Assembly: GCA_019054805.1 (NCBI GenBank)
Contig: JAHQIY010000016.1
Location: 868,001-932,000 of the forward strand
Direction of reading: 5' to 3'
Source of the DNA: Brachionus manjavacas
Lineage: Eukaryota; Rotifera; Eurotatoria; Ploima; Brachionidae
Length of the DNA: 64,000 bases
The position numbers were made by a program, and so were the translations under genes. This document shows, one piece after another, positions 1 through 8,747 of this stretch (position 1 is its first letter; every line of letters begins with the position of its first letter). The notes beneath the pieces are model-generated. The model was not told the DNA's origin. It made no database searches and saw only the letters and a list, made by a program, of their open reading frames with translations.

Positions 1-68
1 TTTTTGATTAACCCATTAATACTTTTTAGTAATAAAATATTATTTCTAGCGTATCAACATTCATTTTT
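1..68 (+). pseudogene. 3' end and downstream flank of a second copy of the HExxH protein gene
   Basis: Positions 1-68 match 9782-9849 with only a few substitutions. Position 5-7 is the TGA that corresponds to the stop codon of the gene at 8748-9788, and the same AATAAA polyadenylation signal follows at 31-36. The copy therefore continues to the left of the window and only its last codon and 3' flank are visible. Its integrity cannot be judged from here. The match breaks down shortly before the UNC5-derived copy begins at about 108, so roughly 1.6 kb that separates the two blocks in the parent locus is missing in this copy. Confidence 0.75.
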
Positions 69-107
69 TTATTTTTTATCTATTATTTTGAAATGTTAAT
101 CAAATAA

Positions 108-917
108 TAAGGCTCCGATTCATGGTTAGTTTTGAGCTTTAAAATCGAAGAAAAAACTCTTACTTGTCACTCTCAGTCTTGTCACAGACTCTAACTTGTT
201 ACTTGTCACTTTTCAATATACCAGCTTGGATCTCATGCTTAAAAGTCTCATCAGGCACCAAAATGCTAATTCCATACTTGGCTATTTCAATCAATCCACC
301 ACAGTTGAATATGCTAAAAGAAAAGATATCGAATTCATTAGAGCTTTGGTCATCGAATTTCATATTCTTGGCCGAGTAAATAGCACTCTTGTGCTCGCTA
401 ATTAGCTTTAAAATTTGAGCCGATTTGTCATCGTGATCAGACCGTGGTGCTTTCTTTGCTGAGCACAAACTGTACGAATGGACTGAATTTTCATTAAGGA
501 GATAAAGAGAATTTTTGGCCAGACTGTCTGTTGGAGATGAGCTTAGCTTGACTTTGCTGCTTGCTGTGCTATTGCTACCACTAGCTGTTTCGTCATAGTT
601 TGTGGCTAAATAAGTCGAGACATGGTAGTTTTTGTTCAAGTCATATGCAAGCATGTTGGAGTTTGGTTGATTGTTGAATTTTAGTGGAAGTAAACTCTCC
701 ATGAAGTGGTCTTGATTGTACTCGGGTTGAATTGAAAAATAAATGGGATGATGGTCTATTTCGGATGCTTTACAGCTGTCAATTGAATCTTGCTTTTTCC
801 TCAGTGTCAAAAATGAAATTATCACCACTAAGAGAATAACGCCCGAAATGGATAGGATTAAAAATGCAATTGCTGAATACGGAAATTCTTTTTGTGCTCT
901 TGATGGTGGAATCAAAT
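108..917 (-). pseudogene. Truncated duplicate of UNC5-A exon 3
   Basis: Reading on the minus strand from 915 to 199 gives 237 residues identical to the first part of UNC5-A exon 3 (10650-12237): transmembrane segment, juxtamembrane linker and the start of the ZU5 domain. The splice acceptor at 918-919 is kept. After the ZU5 start the frame is destroyed: the parental sequence at about 11470-11525 is replaced by a scrambled stretch with several copies of CTTGTCAC, and the match ends at about 108. No signal peptide, immunoglobulin, thrombospondin, UPA or death-domain exon accompanies it, so this is a pseudogene fragment. Near identity to the parent implies a recent duplication. Confidence 0.9.
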
Positions 918-1775
918 CTTTAAATAATTTTTTTTATATACATTTGTATTATTTAAATCAAATAAAGTTTAACTTGAAAAGGACTTTTAACAGTCGTTAA
1001 TAACTTGTCAAAAATATTAACAAATTAATAATTTTATTCCTTTTAATTTAGTTTAGATTCTGAAATAATAATGCTTTAAAACAAAATTTTAGCATAAAAT
1101 AAAGCCTATACCATGATTTTTCGGACGGAACAAAGGTACTGCCCTACAAATTTATGCGATTTTTAATTAGGATCATTAAATCCATTTTTTAACAGTACTT
1201 CTGATGTATTTTTTTGAGAAAAAATTTTTCAACCTTTATTTACTTTCTTTGTAATTTCTTTGCAAAAAATAATTTTTTTTGTTGTTTTGCAATAATAAAA
1301 TTATATTACATCAGGATTAGTCACTAAGAAGCGAGAATTTAAAAATTCAAGTCATTGACTTTTAAATATTGTTACTAAATTCTTTTGAAAAAGATCAAAA
1401 TCAATTTAAGGAAAAAAAAAAAAAGAATTACTATTATCCATAATAAAATTTGCATTTTTATCTATTTGAATAATTTTTTTGGATTAAAATTAAACAGTGA
1501 ATTACTTAACTCAGATAGAAAATCTATGCTTGGTAACTTTTTTATACTCATATTCTCATCAGAATTTTTTGATCCCATCAACTATTTAAATTATAACGAA
1601 ACTTAATTTTATTTTAAATTTCTATTCAAATTGAATTTTTGAGTATAAAAAAAGTTTTTCTTTTTCAATTATATGTTCATACTTGTCACTGGGTAATCAA
1701 TTATTTAATAATAATTTTTAAATTTTATTCCGAATTTTCTGGCATTGTGAATTTTCATACAAACCTTCCAAAAAT
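918..1775 (-). repeat. Duplicate of UNC5-A intron 2
   Basis: This stretch matches 12238 to about 13095, the greater part of UNC5-A intron 2, with scattered substitutions and one-base indels in homopolymers. It is continuous with the duplicated exon 3 piece, which shows that genomic DNA and not a processed transcript was copied. Short plus-strand reading frames here (for example at 1385-1606 and 1639-1899) have close counterparts in the intron copy and no coding character. Confidence 0.88.
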
Positions 1776-1776
1776 A

Positions 1777-1926
1777 TACGGAAATTCTTTTTGTGCTCTT
1801 GATGGTGGAATCAAATCTTTAAATAATTTTTTTTATATACATTTGTATTATTTAAATCAAATAAAGCTTAACTTGAAAAGGACTATTAACAGTCGTTAAT
1901 AACTTGTCAAAAATATTAACAAATTA
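1777..1926 (-). repeat. Third, 150-bp copy of the UNC5-A intron 2/exon 3 junction
   Basis: Positions 1777-1926 repeat 878-1026 almost exactly, including the first codons of exon 3, the acceptor site and about 110 bp of intron. It is a direct repeat within the duplicated block, joined abruptly to the intron copy at about 1775. Together with the parent at 12200-12350 it makes three copies of this junction in the window. Confidence 0.85.
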
Positions 1927-2261
1927 TGAACCAGTATACTTGTTGTTAAAATTATTAAAAAAAATATGAATTGAACAAAAATGTATCTTTTAGAATCAAA
2001 CAATTTTAGTTTACCGATAGAATTTTCTTAAACAGGCTACCTCTTCTCTTGGTATATAACGTAGTTAGGAAAAAAAATATTTTTGGTTTCTTTGTTTTTT
2101 TTTGATTTTAAAGAATAAGTACCAATTTATCTAATTTTAGTATAATAAGACTAATCTTTGAATATTAAAGAATTTATTAATTGCTTGAAAATTCACACCT
2201 TTACCTTTATAAATAAAAAAAAATAATGCAACTAAAATAAATAACAACTTTAATAAAAAGT
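1927..2261. other. Non-coding spacer
   Basis: AT-rich sequence without a supported gene. It separates the end of the UNC5 duplication from the pogo-like transposase remnant. No 5' terminal inverted repeat matching the one at 2670 was found here, so the transposon copy is 5'-truncated. Confidence 0.5.
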
Positions 2262-2497
2262 TGTAAATGAGTCAAGTGATGACAAATCAGATAACGAATC
2301 TTCAAATGTTATCGAATCATTTCAGTACGAAAATATATCAAATCAACAATCTTTAAAATTAATTGATCAATTAAGAAAGCATCTTTCAATCTACACACAA
2401 TTTTGAATCGTCTATTGAAAATTTGGATAGCATTGAAACCGAAATTTTAGGCTTAATGGTCAAACAAAAAACAATATTGGATTATTTTAAAAAATAA
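2262..2497 (+). pseudogene. pogo/Tigger-like transposase C-terminus, frameshifted
   Basis: A plus-strand frame from 2262 runs through an acidic serine/aspartate-rich stretch into a helix with LKLIDQLRKHL, stops at 2404-2406, and continues in another frame to KKQ-like residues and ILDYFKK followed by TAA at 2495-2497. An acidic linker, a short leucine-rich helix and a terminal lysine/glutamine-rich KQ-T-DYFKK tail are typical of DDE transposases of the pogo/Tigger (CENP-B-like) group. At least one frameshift lies near 2402. The catalytic core is absent. A matching terminal inverted repeat follows at 2600-2670, which supports the assignment. Confidence 0.65.
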
Positions 2498-2595
2498 TTT
2501 TTTTGACTTCTGATTTATGAATTATGATTTATTGTACTAGATTATGCATTTTAAATTAATAAAAACTTTAAAAATAACATTATTTTCTCTTATTT

Positions 2596-2670
2596 GGATA
2601 TAACGAAATTCGTTTATTACGAACTGCTTTTGGATTCCCCCAGTGACTTCGTTATAACCGTACTTCACTG
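2596..2670 (+). mobile_element. 3' terminal inverted repeat of the pogo-like element
   Basis: Read on the minus strand from 2670, the end begins CAGTGAAGTACGGTTATAAC and continues into a CACTGGGGGAATCC-like block. CAGTGAA...GTTATAACGAAG is the usual shape of pogo/Tigger termini. The element ends next to TA at 2671-2672, the expected target dinucleotide. The partner end was not found. Confidence 0.6.
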
Positions 2671-2982
2671 TAATTGAAACTTCATGATTTCAAAATTTAT
2701 TCTTATGATTCAAAGTTAGTTTTAATAGTACTTGTTTGGTTTGCGACAGTTTTATTTAAACTAGCTTTTTTAAAGATAAAAATAAAGAATACCTAAATTT
2801 TCAAAAAACACAGTAAATAAAAAAAAAATCCCCTGATTTTTTTCATTTGCCTTTTAATTAAAATAAATATTTAATTGAAACAAGAGAAGGAATATCTTTT
2901 TAAAGAAACTATTTAATAAAGGAACTATTTTTTGTTTATTTTTTTTCCTTGAATTTATAAAATGTTAAAATATTATATCGTT

Positions 2983-3312
2983 GTAGTAGTAGTAGTAATA
3001 TTGACTGGAGCTGGCTAGCCAGCGATTGTGCTGATGAGGCACACTAAGACAGCTGAAATAATTATTGCTGTTCATCCAGCAATCAATATCTGCTTTAAAG
3101 CTGTTAACATTGAGGGCTTCAACTAATTGATTTGGCAGCGAGTTTCATATGATAGCGGTTTTATTGAAAAAAAAGTTATCTCTATGTAGGAGCCTCGCAA
3201 TTTCTTTGTGATATTTGAAGCAGTGATCTCTTCCTTGGATTTTTCTGACATTTAAATTGTTGCTTTTTTAAACCAATTTAATTCCTTGCATGAACTTGAA
3301 TAATTAAATTAG
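2983..3312 (-). mobile_element. LINE 3' end, minus strand, with terminal palindrome and GTA tail
   Basis: On the minus strand, 3312 to about 2990 translates as the C-terminal part of a LINE ORF2: residues such as GRDHCFKYHKEIARLL, then NSLPNQLVEALNVNSFKADI and a tryptophan-containing end, with in-frame stops at three places. This is the usual end of CR1/Jockey-type ORF2 proteins (a W-N-x-LP motif, then a V-N-x-FK motif). A perfect 14-bp palindrome, GCTGGCTAGCCAGC, lies at 3010-3023, and a (GTA)n run at 2983-2998 forms the 3' tail. Degenerate and inactive. Confidence 0.75.
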
Positions 3313-3341
3313 ATCACCTTTTTTTCTTCTTTCCATTATAT

Positions 3342-4305
3342 TTGGAATATTTAAAGCCTTCAATCTGCATTCATAGGGGTGCAAATCATTTGACTTATTC
3401 ACCGTCAGGTGTCCAACAAAAAAGCAAGCAAAAGCATTACTCAGAATTAGCGGAAGTTCTTATTCGTAGACTTGACATTAAAATGCTTGGGAATTCATTG
3501 AATTTGAACAAATATTTAAGAGAAAATTTAGCGAAACTTGGAATCAGGCCAAATGATAAAAGATTTAAACGTACGGCCAATGGTAATTTAATGATCTACC
3601 CTGAAAAAGAGGAGCATAAAACGGTTATGCTAAGTGATGAAAGGGTGTTCGAAGGATACGAAAAAATTGACATTGGTGTAGCGAAGCAGTATAGTGTTAT
3701 TGTCAGGAACATAGCAGGCAGTGAAATTGAACAAGAAGATAAAGAAAAATATGGGATGGTTAAGGTTATACCGTTTGAGCGGAAGGGAAATAAAAGTTTG
3801 CAAGATTATTTTAGATGATGTGAGTGTATTTGAAGAAATAGTCACGAGCGGCTGGATGTGGTTGGGATACACAAAATATCCAGTTAAAGAATGTGAAAAA
3901 CCACCGAAAAGATGCCTTAACTGTCATAAATTCAACCATACAATTCTCAGCTGTAAAGAATTGAACAAATCATGCGCTAAATGTAAAAAACAAGCTCATA
4001 CGGACGAGTGTACAAGTCAACTCGAATGTGTAAACTGTGGTGGAAAACATTCTGCTTATTACAGAGGATGTCCTAGTTATAAAGACGCTGTTAAGAGATC
4101 ATTCGCTCAATTGGTCAATAACATTAATAATAATAAACAAGCTTCAAACTCACAAGACGCGCCAAGCGGATTTTATCGAAATGAGAGTGCAATGTACTCA
4201 AATGCAGTGTATGTAGCCAAGCCTTCAAGTAATAACGATAGCTGTATGCGTGAAATGGGCCAAAACATAGTTAAATTGCTGGAAATGAAAAATACAGTAG
4301 AGTAA
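3342..4305 (+). pseudogene. LINE ORF1 (gag-like, CCHC zinc knuckles), frameshifted
   Basis: Two overlapping plus-strand frames, 3342-3818 and 3721-4305, join by a frameshift near 3790-3815 into one ORF1 protein. The second part has three cysteine/histidine knuckles (C-x2-C-x3-H-x4-C type) around 3910-4070, then a basic segment and a low-complexity asparagine/serine tail. Multiple CCHC knuckles are found in ORF1 of I/Jockey-type LINEs, where ORF1p binds the element RNA. It is followed by endonuclease and reverse transcriptase remnants in the same orientation, so this is one degraded element of about 2.5 kb. Confidence 0.75.
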
Positions 4306-4368
4306 ATTGATAAACGGTTATATAAGGTTGAGGAACTTCAGACGAAAGTAGCTGAACTAAGCGGAACA

Positions 4369-4593
4369 GTGAGTGATTTAAGCAACAAAATAGTGCAGCT
4401 GAATAATAAAGTGAATGAGTTTAACAAAATAATGAAAAGTAATAATGTAATAGTAGGTCATTTTGTCACAGATGTTATAAGAATGGTAACTCCATCTAAC
4501 AAAGCGAACAAACAATTATTTGCTCAAAAAATTCATGAACGATTTACTCATCATAAATTAGGTAATTTTTCTTTAGATGTTTTTTCGGGGTAA
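4369..4593 (+). pseudogene. Remnant between LINE ORF1 and ORF2 (coiled-coil-like)
   Basis: A 74-residue plus-strand frame with heptad-like LSNKIVQLNNKVNEFNKIMK follows the zinc-knuckle ORF1 after a stop at 4302-4305. It probably is the C-terminal coiled coil of the same ORF1, cut off by the stop and a frame change. It has no independent function that can be argued from sequence. Confidence 0.45.
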
Positions 4594-4652
4594 TGCTATG
4601 GGGAAATCAATCATTAAATAATGTAATTAATGGATAAAGAAAAAGATGAGAA

Positions 4653-5123
4653 TTGTTTAAGTTTTTACATTGGAATCCTAACTCTATAAATAACAAAATA
4701 TGTGAATTTTTATCTTTTTTAGAACTTTACTCACCTGAATTAGTAGCAATTAATGAAACAAAATGCTATGATGTATCATTTAGAAAACTTTTTGCTATTA
4801 ATAAACTTGAAGGGTATAAAATCGAACATAAAGAAAGAAAGAACGGCCAAGGTGGAGGGGTAGCTTTTTTAATTAAGAAAAATATCAACTATAGTCTAGA
4901 AAAAGAACATGATTCGTTCGAATTAGAGTTATTATGTCTAAAAATTAACTTAAAAAACTCAAATTTTTTAGTTTTTTCGTACTACAACCCTCCAAACACC
5001 GAACCAAAAAAAGAATTTTTCGAAAAATTGTATGAAAGTAAAGTAGATTTTGTTTTAGACAAAAATTGTCAAGATTTTCTCGATAAAATAAATAAGAACG
5101 TAGTTTCTTCAAAGCACTTTTAG
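4653..5123 (+). pseudogene. LINE ORF2 endonuclease domain, internally deleted
   Basis: The frame opens with FLHWNPNSINNK and a segment LELYSPELVAINETK, then GGGVAFLIKKNI and FSYYNPPN. These are the apurinic/apyrimidinic-type endonuclease motifs of LINE ORF2 (N-S-I/L near the N-terminus, the catalytic glutamate in NETK, G-G-G-V-A, Y-x-P-P). After residue 125 or so the sequence jumps to a segment resembling the endonuclease/RT linker, so the second half of the domain, including the catalytic histidine, is missing. Non-functional. Confidence 0.75.
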
Positions 5124-5334
5124 GCGAAAAGTTAATAGAAACAGGAATGATTCTAAAAAATCATCAAAGAATTGTCAATTTCCTAAATTAACCTATGATG
5201 GCAAAGAGTATAATACAGAGATGGAAAAAGTTGAGCTATTTGGTAAGCTATTGGAAGAAACTTTTTAGGACAAAAACTTAAACAATTATGATAACAAACA
5301 TAAGGAAAAGGTAGAAGAGGAGGTAAATAATTAT

Positions 5335-5902
5335 TTGGCAAAGGAGAGAAGTAACGAAGCTAGCTTTAAAATATCTGAGTTAGAGCAAGCAATAAATAAA
5401 TTAAATATAAGTTCGGCACCAGGTCCCGATAATATCCATAATTTATACTTAATAAACTCTTTTAATGATTTTAGAAAACTAATTCTGGAATTGTTAAATT
5501 TGTCTGCGAGAACAAATGCGTTGCCTAACGCGTGGAAAATTGCAAGAATAAGCATGATCCCCAAAAAAAAAGCAAATAGCCCAAGTCATAAAGAATATAG
5601 ACCAGTTAGTGTCACAAGTTGTCTAGGTAAATTGTCGTAAAGACTTGTCTTAAAAAGGTTAAACACGTTTATTGAAGAAAATGAGCCGTTAATTAAACAA
5701 CAATTAGGGTTTAGGAAGCATAGAAAAACTAGGGATAATTTATTTCATTTAATATAAAAAACAATTGAAACATTCGAAAGAAAAAAGAAAGTTTGTTCCA
5801 TTTTTTTCGACATTCAGGCAGCATTCGACAAGGTCTGGCATAAAGGTCTTCTTTATAAAATGATCAAAATGAAGATACCGATTATTCTTATTTTATGGTT
5901 AT
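5335..5902 (+). pseudogene. LINE ORF2 reverse transcriptase fragment with stops
   Basis: The frame 5335-5640 carries the RT entry motif SSAPGPDNIHN, LPNAWKIARISMIPKK and EYRPVSVTSCLGK, stops at 5638-5640, and resumes in the same frame to include LGFRKHRKTRDNLF, then the motif A region FDIQAAFDKVWHKGLLYKM, ending at about 5902. Motif A aspartates are kept, but there are in-frame stops at 5638 and near 5755, and the YxDD region is not present. It is the continuation of the ORF1/endonuclease remnant upstream. Confidence 0.8.
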
Positions 5903-6925
5903 AAAATACAAATTAAGATTCTACAATACATGTGCAATTTAATTTTAAAGATATTCTAAAACATTTGGTGCTTTGCAGACTTGCAGAGTTTCTGCAGAAC
6001 CTTAATTTGTGTGGAAAACAGTTTTTACCAACTATTACTTTTTGCAGAACAATTTTATTCTCATAGTAATAAGTAATTTCGTTTTAAGAATTTTGATTTA
6101 GTTCCTATTTCCAAAATTCACAAAGCCAAAATTGGGTTGTCGACTAACTACAAAGAATTTTGGTGAAACAAATTTTGTATCAGCCAAATTGAGATCATTA
6201 AAAGCATTTTAGATCATCCGTGAATCGGCCGGCCGTCTGTGGACCTTTTTTAAAAAGGCCGGCTAAAAGTCATGAGCTTTTAGATAAGTGAGCTCAGTGA
6301 CTATTTATTTTTCTTCAATAAAGCTTAGGCTATTCTCTTTCATATAATTAGTGATCGAAAGGTCGAGATCTTATCACTTTCTTGAAAACTTATGGTCCGT
6401 TAACAGCAATTCGTTAATACTGGTTTAACAAGTCAAAAACTAGGTCTTTTGGCCCTAAAACTTATTTGTTACACAAAATAATATATATAATAAAATTTAA
6501 AACTTTTAACATGTGAAGGAGATTTTCTTTAATAAATTATTGTAAAAAGGAAAAAATGTCTAATATTTTGCTTGAAAGATTTATAAAAAAATATTTTTTG
6601 TGGTAATATTTTGCATTAAATCAAAATGTTCCGATAAATTAGAATTTAATGTTGAAAAAAAGATTGTTCTTGCAAAAATATAATCCTAAAAAATATGATG
6701 AAAAATCCGTTTTAACGGTTTTATTTTACTTTGTTAGAAATTTGTTCAAAATATTCGAAGTCAACTCTTAAAGTCAAAATAATGAAGTGAAATTTAAAAA
6801 TAAAAATTCTTGCCTAAATGAATATGGGCATACAGGCTGCAGTGAAAATATTTTCCCGGGTAGATAAACGTCTTTTGATTTTAAAGAATTCTTTAAAATT
6901 TTCGAAATAATTGTCTTATATCATC
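5903..6925. other. Non-coding, repeat-like region
   Basis: No supported gene. It begins where the LINE reverse transcriptase remnant loses homology and ends at the next LINE tail. A GC-rich inverted repeat lies at 6226-6264, and the string TATCACTTTCTTGAAAA at about 6372 recurs at about 7421, which suggests dispersed repeat material. Confidence 0.4.
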
Positions 6926-7032
6926 GAAAATAATTTTATTATTATTATTATTATTAGTTTTAGGAAAACTTTCCGGCTACTCAGAATTGAGCAGCGTTCT
7001 TCATTTTAGCCAGGCGTTCGAAAAGGCACAGA

Positions 7033-7103
7033 ACACAAGTCTCACTAACTGCCACAATTTAGGGGAAGTCACACAAGTCTCACTAACTGCCACAATTTAG
7101 GGG
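7033..7103. repeat. Two 33-bp direct repeats, 38-bp period
   Basis: The string beginning ACACAAGTCTCACTAACTGC occurs at 7033 and again at 7071, identical over about 33 bp with a 5-bp spacer. It sits in the 3' UTR of the minus-strand LINE copy and ends where the endonuclease remnant begins. Confidence 0.85.
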
Positions 7104-7351
7104 GTATATGTTTCAATTCTGAATTCATCTGGTTTATTGTCCAAAGAAGTAGCATTTAAATATATACATTTTAAAGATTCGAGATTATCTTCACGTGATG
7201 ACGCTTTTGATGAACGATTATTGCTTCTTGAATTTGACAATCTGATCTCCACGGATGCCATATCGAAAGGGCGAGTCTTGTGAAAGACCATTATTTCCTT
7301 CGTTTCTTTGTTTTGTCAATTCATAGTCTTAAGCTCTTTCGATTTCAGTCA

Positions 7352-7412
7352 AATCTGGACTGACTGAAATATGATGTCAGTCAGTCCTTAAATAAATGGA
7401 CTGACTGACATT
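7352..7412. repeat. GGACTGACTGA inverted/direct repeats
   Basis: GGACTGACTGA occurs at about 7355 and again at about 7398, with the reverse complement TCAGTCAGTCC between them at about 7374. The outer and middle units can pair as a hairpin. It lies between the ORF1 and ORF2 remnants of the LINE. Confidence 0.7.
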
Positions 7413-7444
7413 TATCCTATTATCACTTTCTTGAAAAAAAGTAT

Positions 7445-7592
7445 AGAATATCTTTGATATCAAAGATTAGAATATCTTTGATTTTTGCAATCAAAGATCA
7501 AAGATATTCTAATCTTTGATTGCAAAATTCTAATAACAATCAAAGATTAGAATATCTTTGATCTTTGATTGCAAAAATCAAAGATATTTAGA
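7445..7592. repeat. Fold-back satellite of AGAATATCTTTGAT units
   Basis: The 14-mer AGAATATCTTTGAT and its reverse complement ATCAAAGATATTCT alternate over about 150 bp, together with the shorter unit CAATCAAAGAT. At least five units in mixed orientation are visible, so the whole block can fold on itself. It is inserted between the ORF1 and ORF2 parts of the minus-strand LINE remnant. Confidence 0.85.
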
Positions 7593-7929
7593 TTTGAAAG
7601 TATTTGAATCTCGCAACTTTTTGGCTTCTAGGAGTAGTGGATTTCTGTTTGCTTTTTCTTTCTATTAGAATCGTCCCTGGTTTACTTTGGTCTTTAGATC
7701 TCAAACGTATCGAATACGCTGGCTTGACATCACCTTTTCCAATGGTCAGAATTTGTTTGATTTTTTCTTCATCTTCTGCCCTCCTGTCAGCTTGAATCTC
7801 TTTCTTTGATTCTGGCACACCATAAATGATCACATTTTTTTTTCTTTTGATTCTTTCATTCATTTCGCTGATGGTTGCATTTGCTACAGCTATCTGGTCG
7901 GCTGGATCTTTCGCATTTTTTGTCAAATG

Positions 7930-8747
7930 TAAAATTCCATTATTTGATTATTTATGAAAATAATCATATTTTTCAAATATAATTTAATTATTTTACAAAT
8001 ATTATTTAGTTATTATTGAAAATTATTTTAAAATTAAATCAATTAATCAATATTTGATTTTCAGCGCTTAACCAAATTCAAGAAAATTAGTTTTTTGTAT
8101 TCAAAAAAATTGACGACTATTTAAAATAATAGTGAGATTTTAATTTGAATCTCAAAATAGATAATAATTTTATTTTTTACTGAAATTGATCTTTAAATCA
8201 ATTAAATTTTTTTTTTCTCGATTTCAAGTTTATTTAATAATCATACCTCATCTAGAACAGACTGAGCTGCACTATTCAAAGGTTTGTTCACTTGTTATTT
8301 TTGATATGATTTTAGGGGCCAGAACGGAATTTACATGGCAATCTTGACCATCTAAAAAATTTAAATTTTTGCCAATCTATTTAAAACATTTAAAAAAACA
8401 AATTACCTATGGACTCTATAGCTTTAACGAGTCCATCTGAAAACATGGCCATGAAAAGAAAAGAATCATCGATATTTTCAAAAATTTTTAAAAAAGAGAA
8501 AACAAATTTTTGAAAAATGTGAGAAGATGGATTTTATTATTTCAAAATTTTTTTCTTTTCTTCAAAATTAAAAAAAATAAAATTTTAAAAGAAAAAATTT
8601 TCAAATATAATCCCAAATTAAGTTAAGTTAGAAATTTTGAATCAAAATCCTTTATTGAAATAAGATTTACATCTGTACTGCTTTGATTTTAAAACAATAT
8701 CAAGACACACACATCTGTTTTTTATTTAAAAAATAATTTTTGAAAAA
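7930..8747. other. Intergenic region upstream of the HExxH gene
   Basis: Very AT-rich, no assigned gene. On the minus strand at about 8500-8265 there is a coding-like stretch with plausible GT-AG borders (acceptor ending near 8355, donor at about 8406) that reads AIESIDGQDCHVNSVLAPKI before a stop. It is too short to be called a gene and is reported under findings. The promoter of the plus-strand gene at 8748 must lie here; no clear TATA-box was identified. Confidence 0.4.

Larger units (their letters stand above)
6928..7926 (-). mobile_element. Internally deleted CR1-like LINE, minus strand
   Basis: On the minus strand, 7926-7588 reads as an ORF1 C-terminal domain: ERIKRKKNVIIYGVPESK, an acidic segment, then IRLRSKDQSKPGTILIE. 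That pattern is the RRM-like ORF1 of CR1-type LINEs. Further along, 7291-7097 ends in SLKCIYLNATSLDNKPDEFR, the very start of an ORF2 endonuclease. At about 7104 the endonuclease is cut and joined to a 3' UTR holding a 38-bp direct duplication (7033-7065 and 7071-7103), a hairpin at 6963-6974 and a (TAA)n tail at 6931-6955. Most of ORF2 is gone, so it is a dead copy with an internal deletion. Confidence 0.7.

Noticed and set aside
1385-1899. Plus-strand frames in the left-edge duplicate
   Set aside because: The same frames occur in UNC5-A intron 2 with indels that change them, so they are not under coding constraint.
2983-2998. Stand-alone microsatellite
   Set aside because: The (GTA)n run is the 3' tail of the adjacent minus-strand LINE end.
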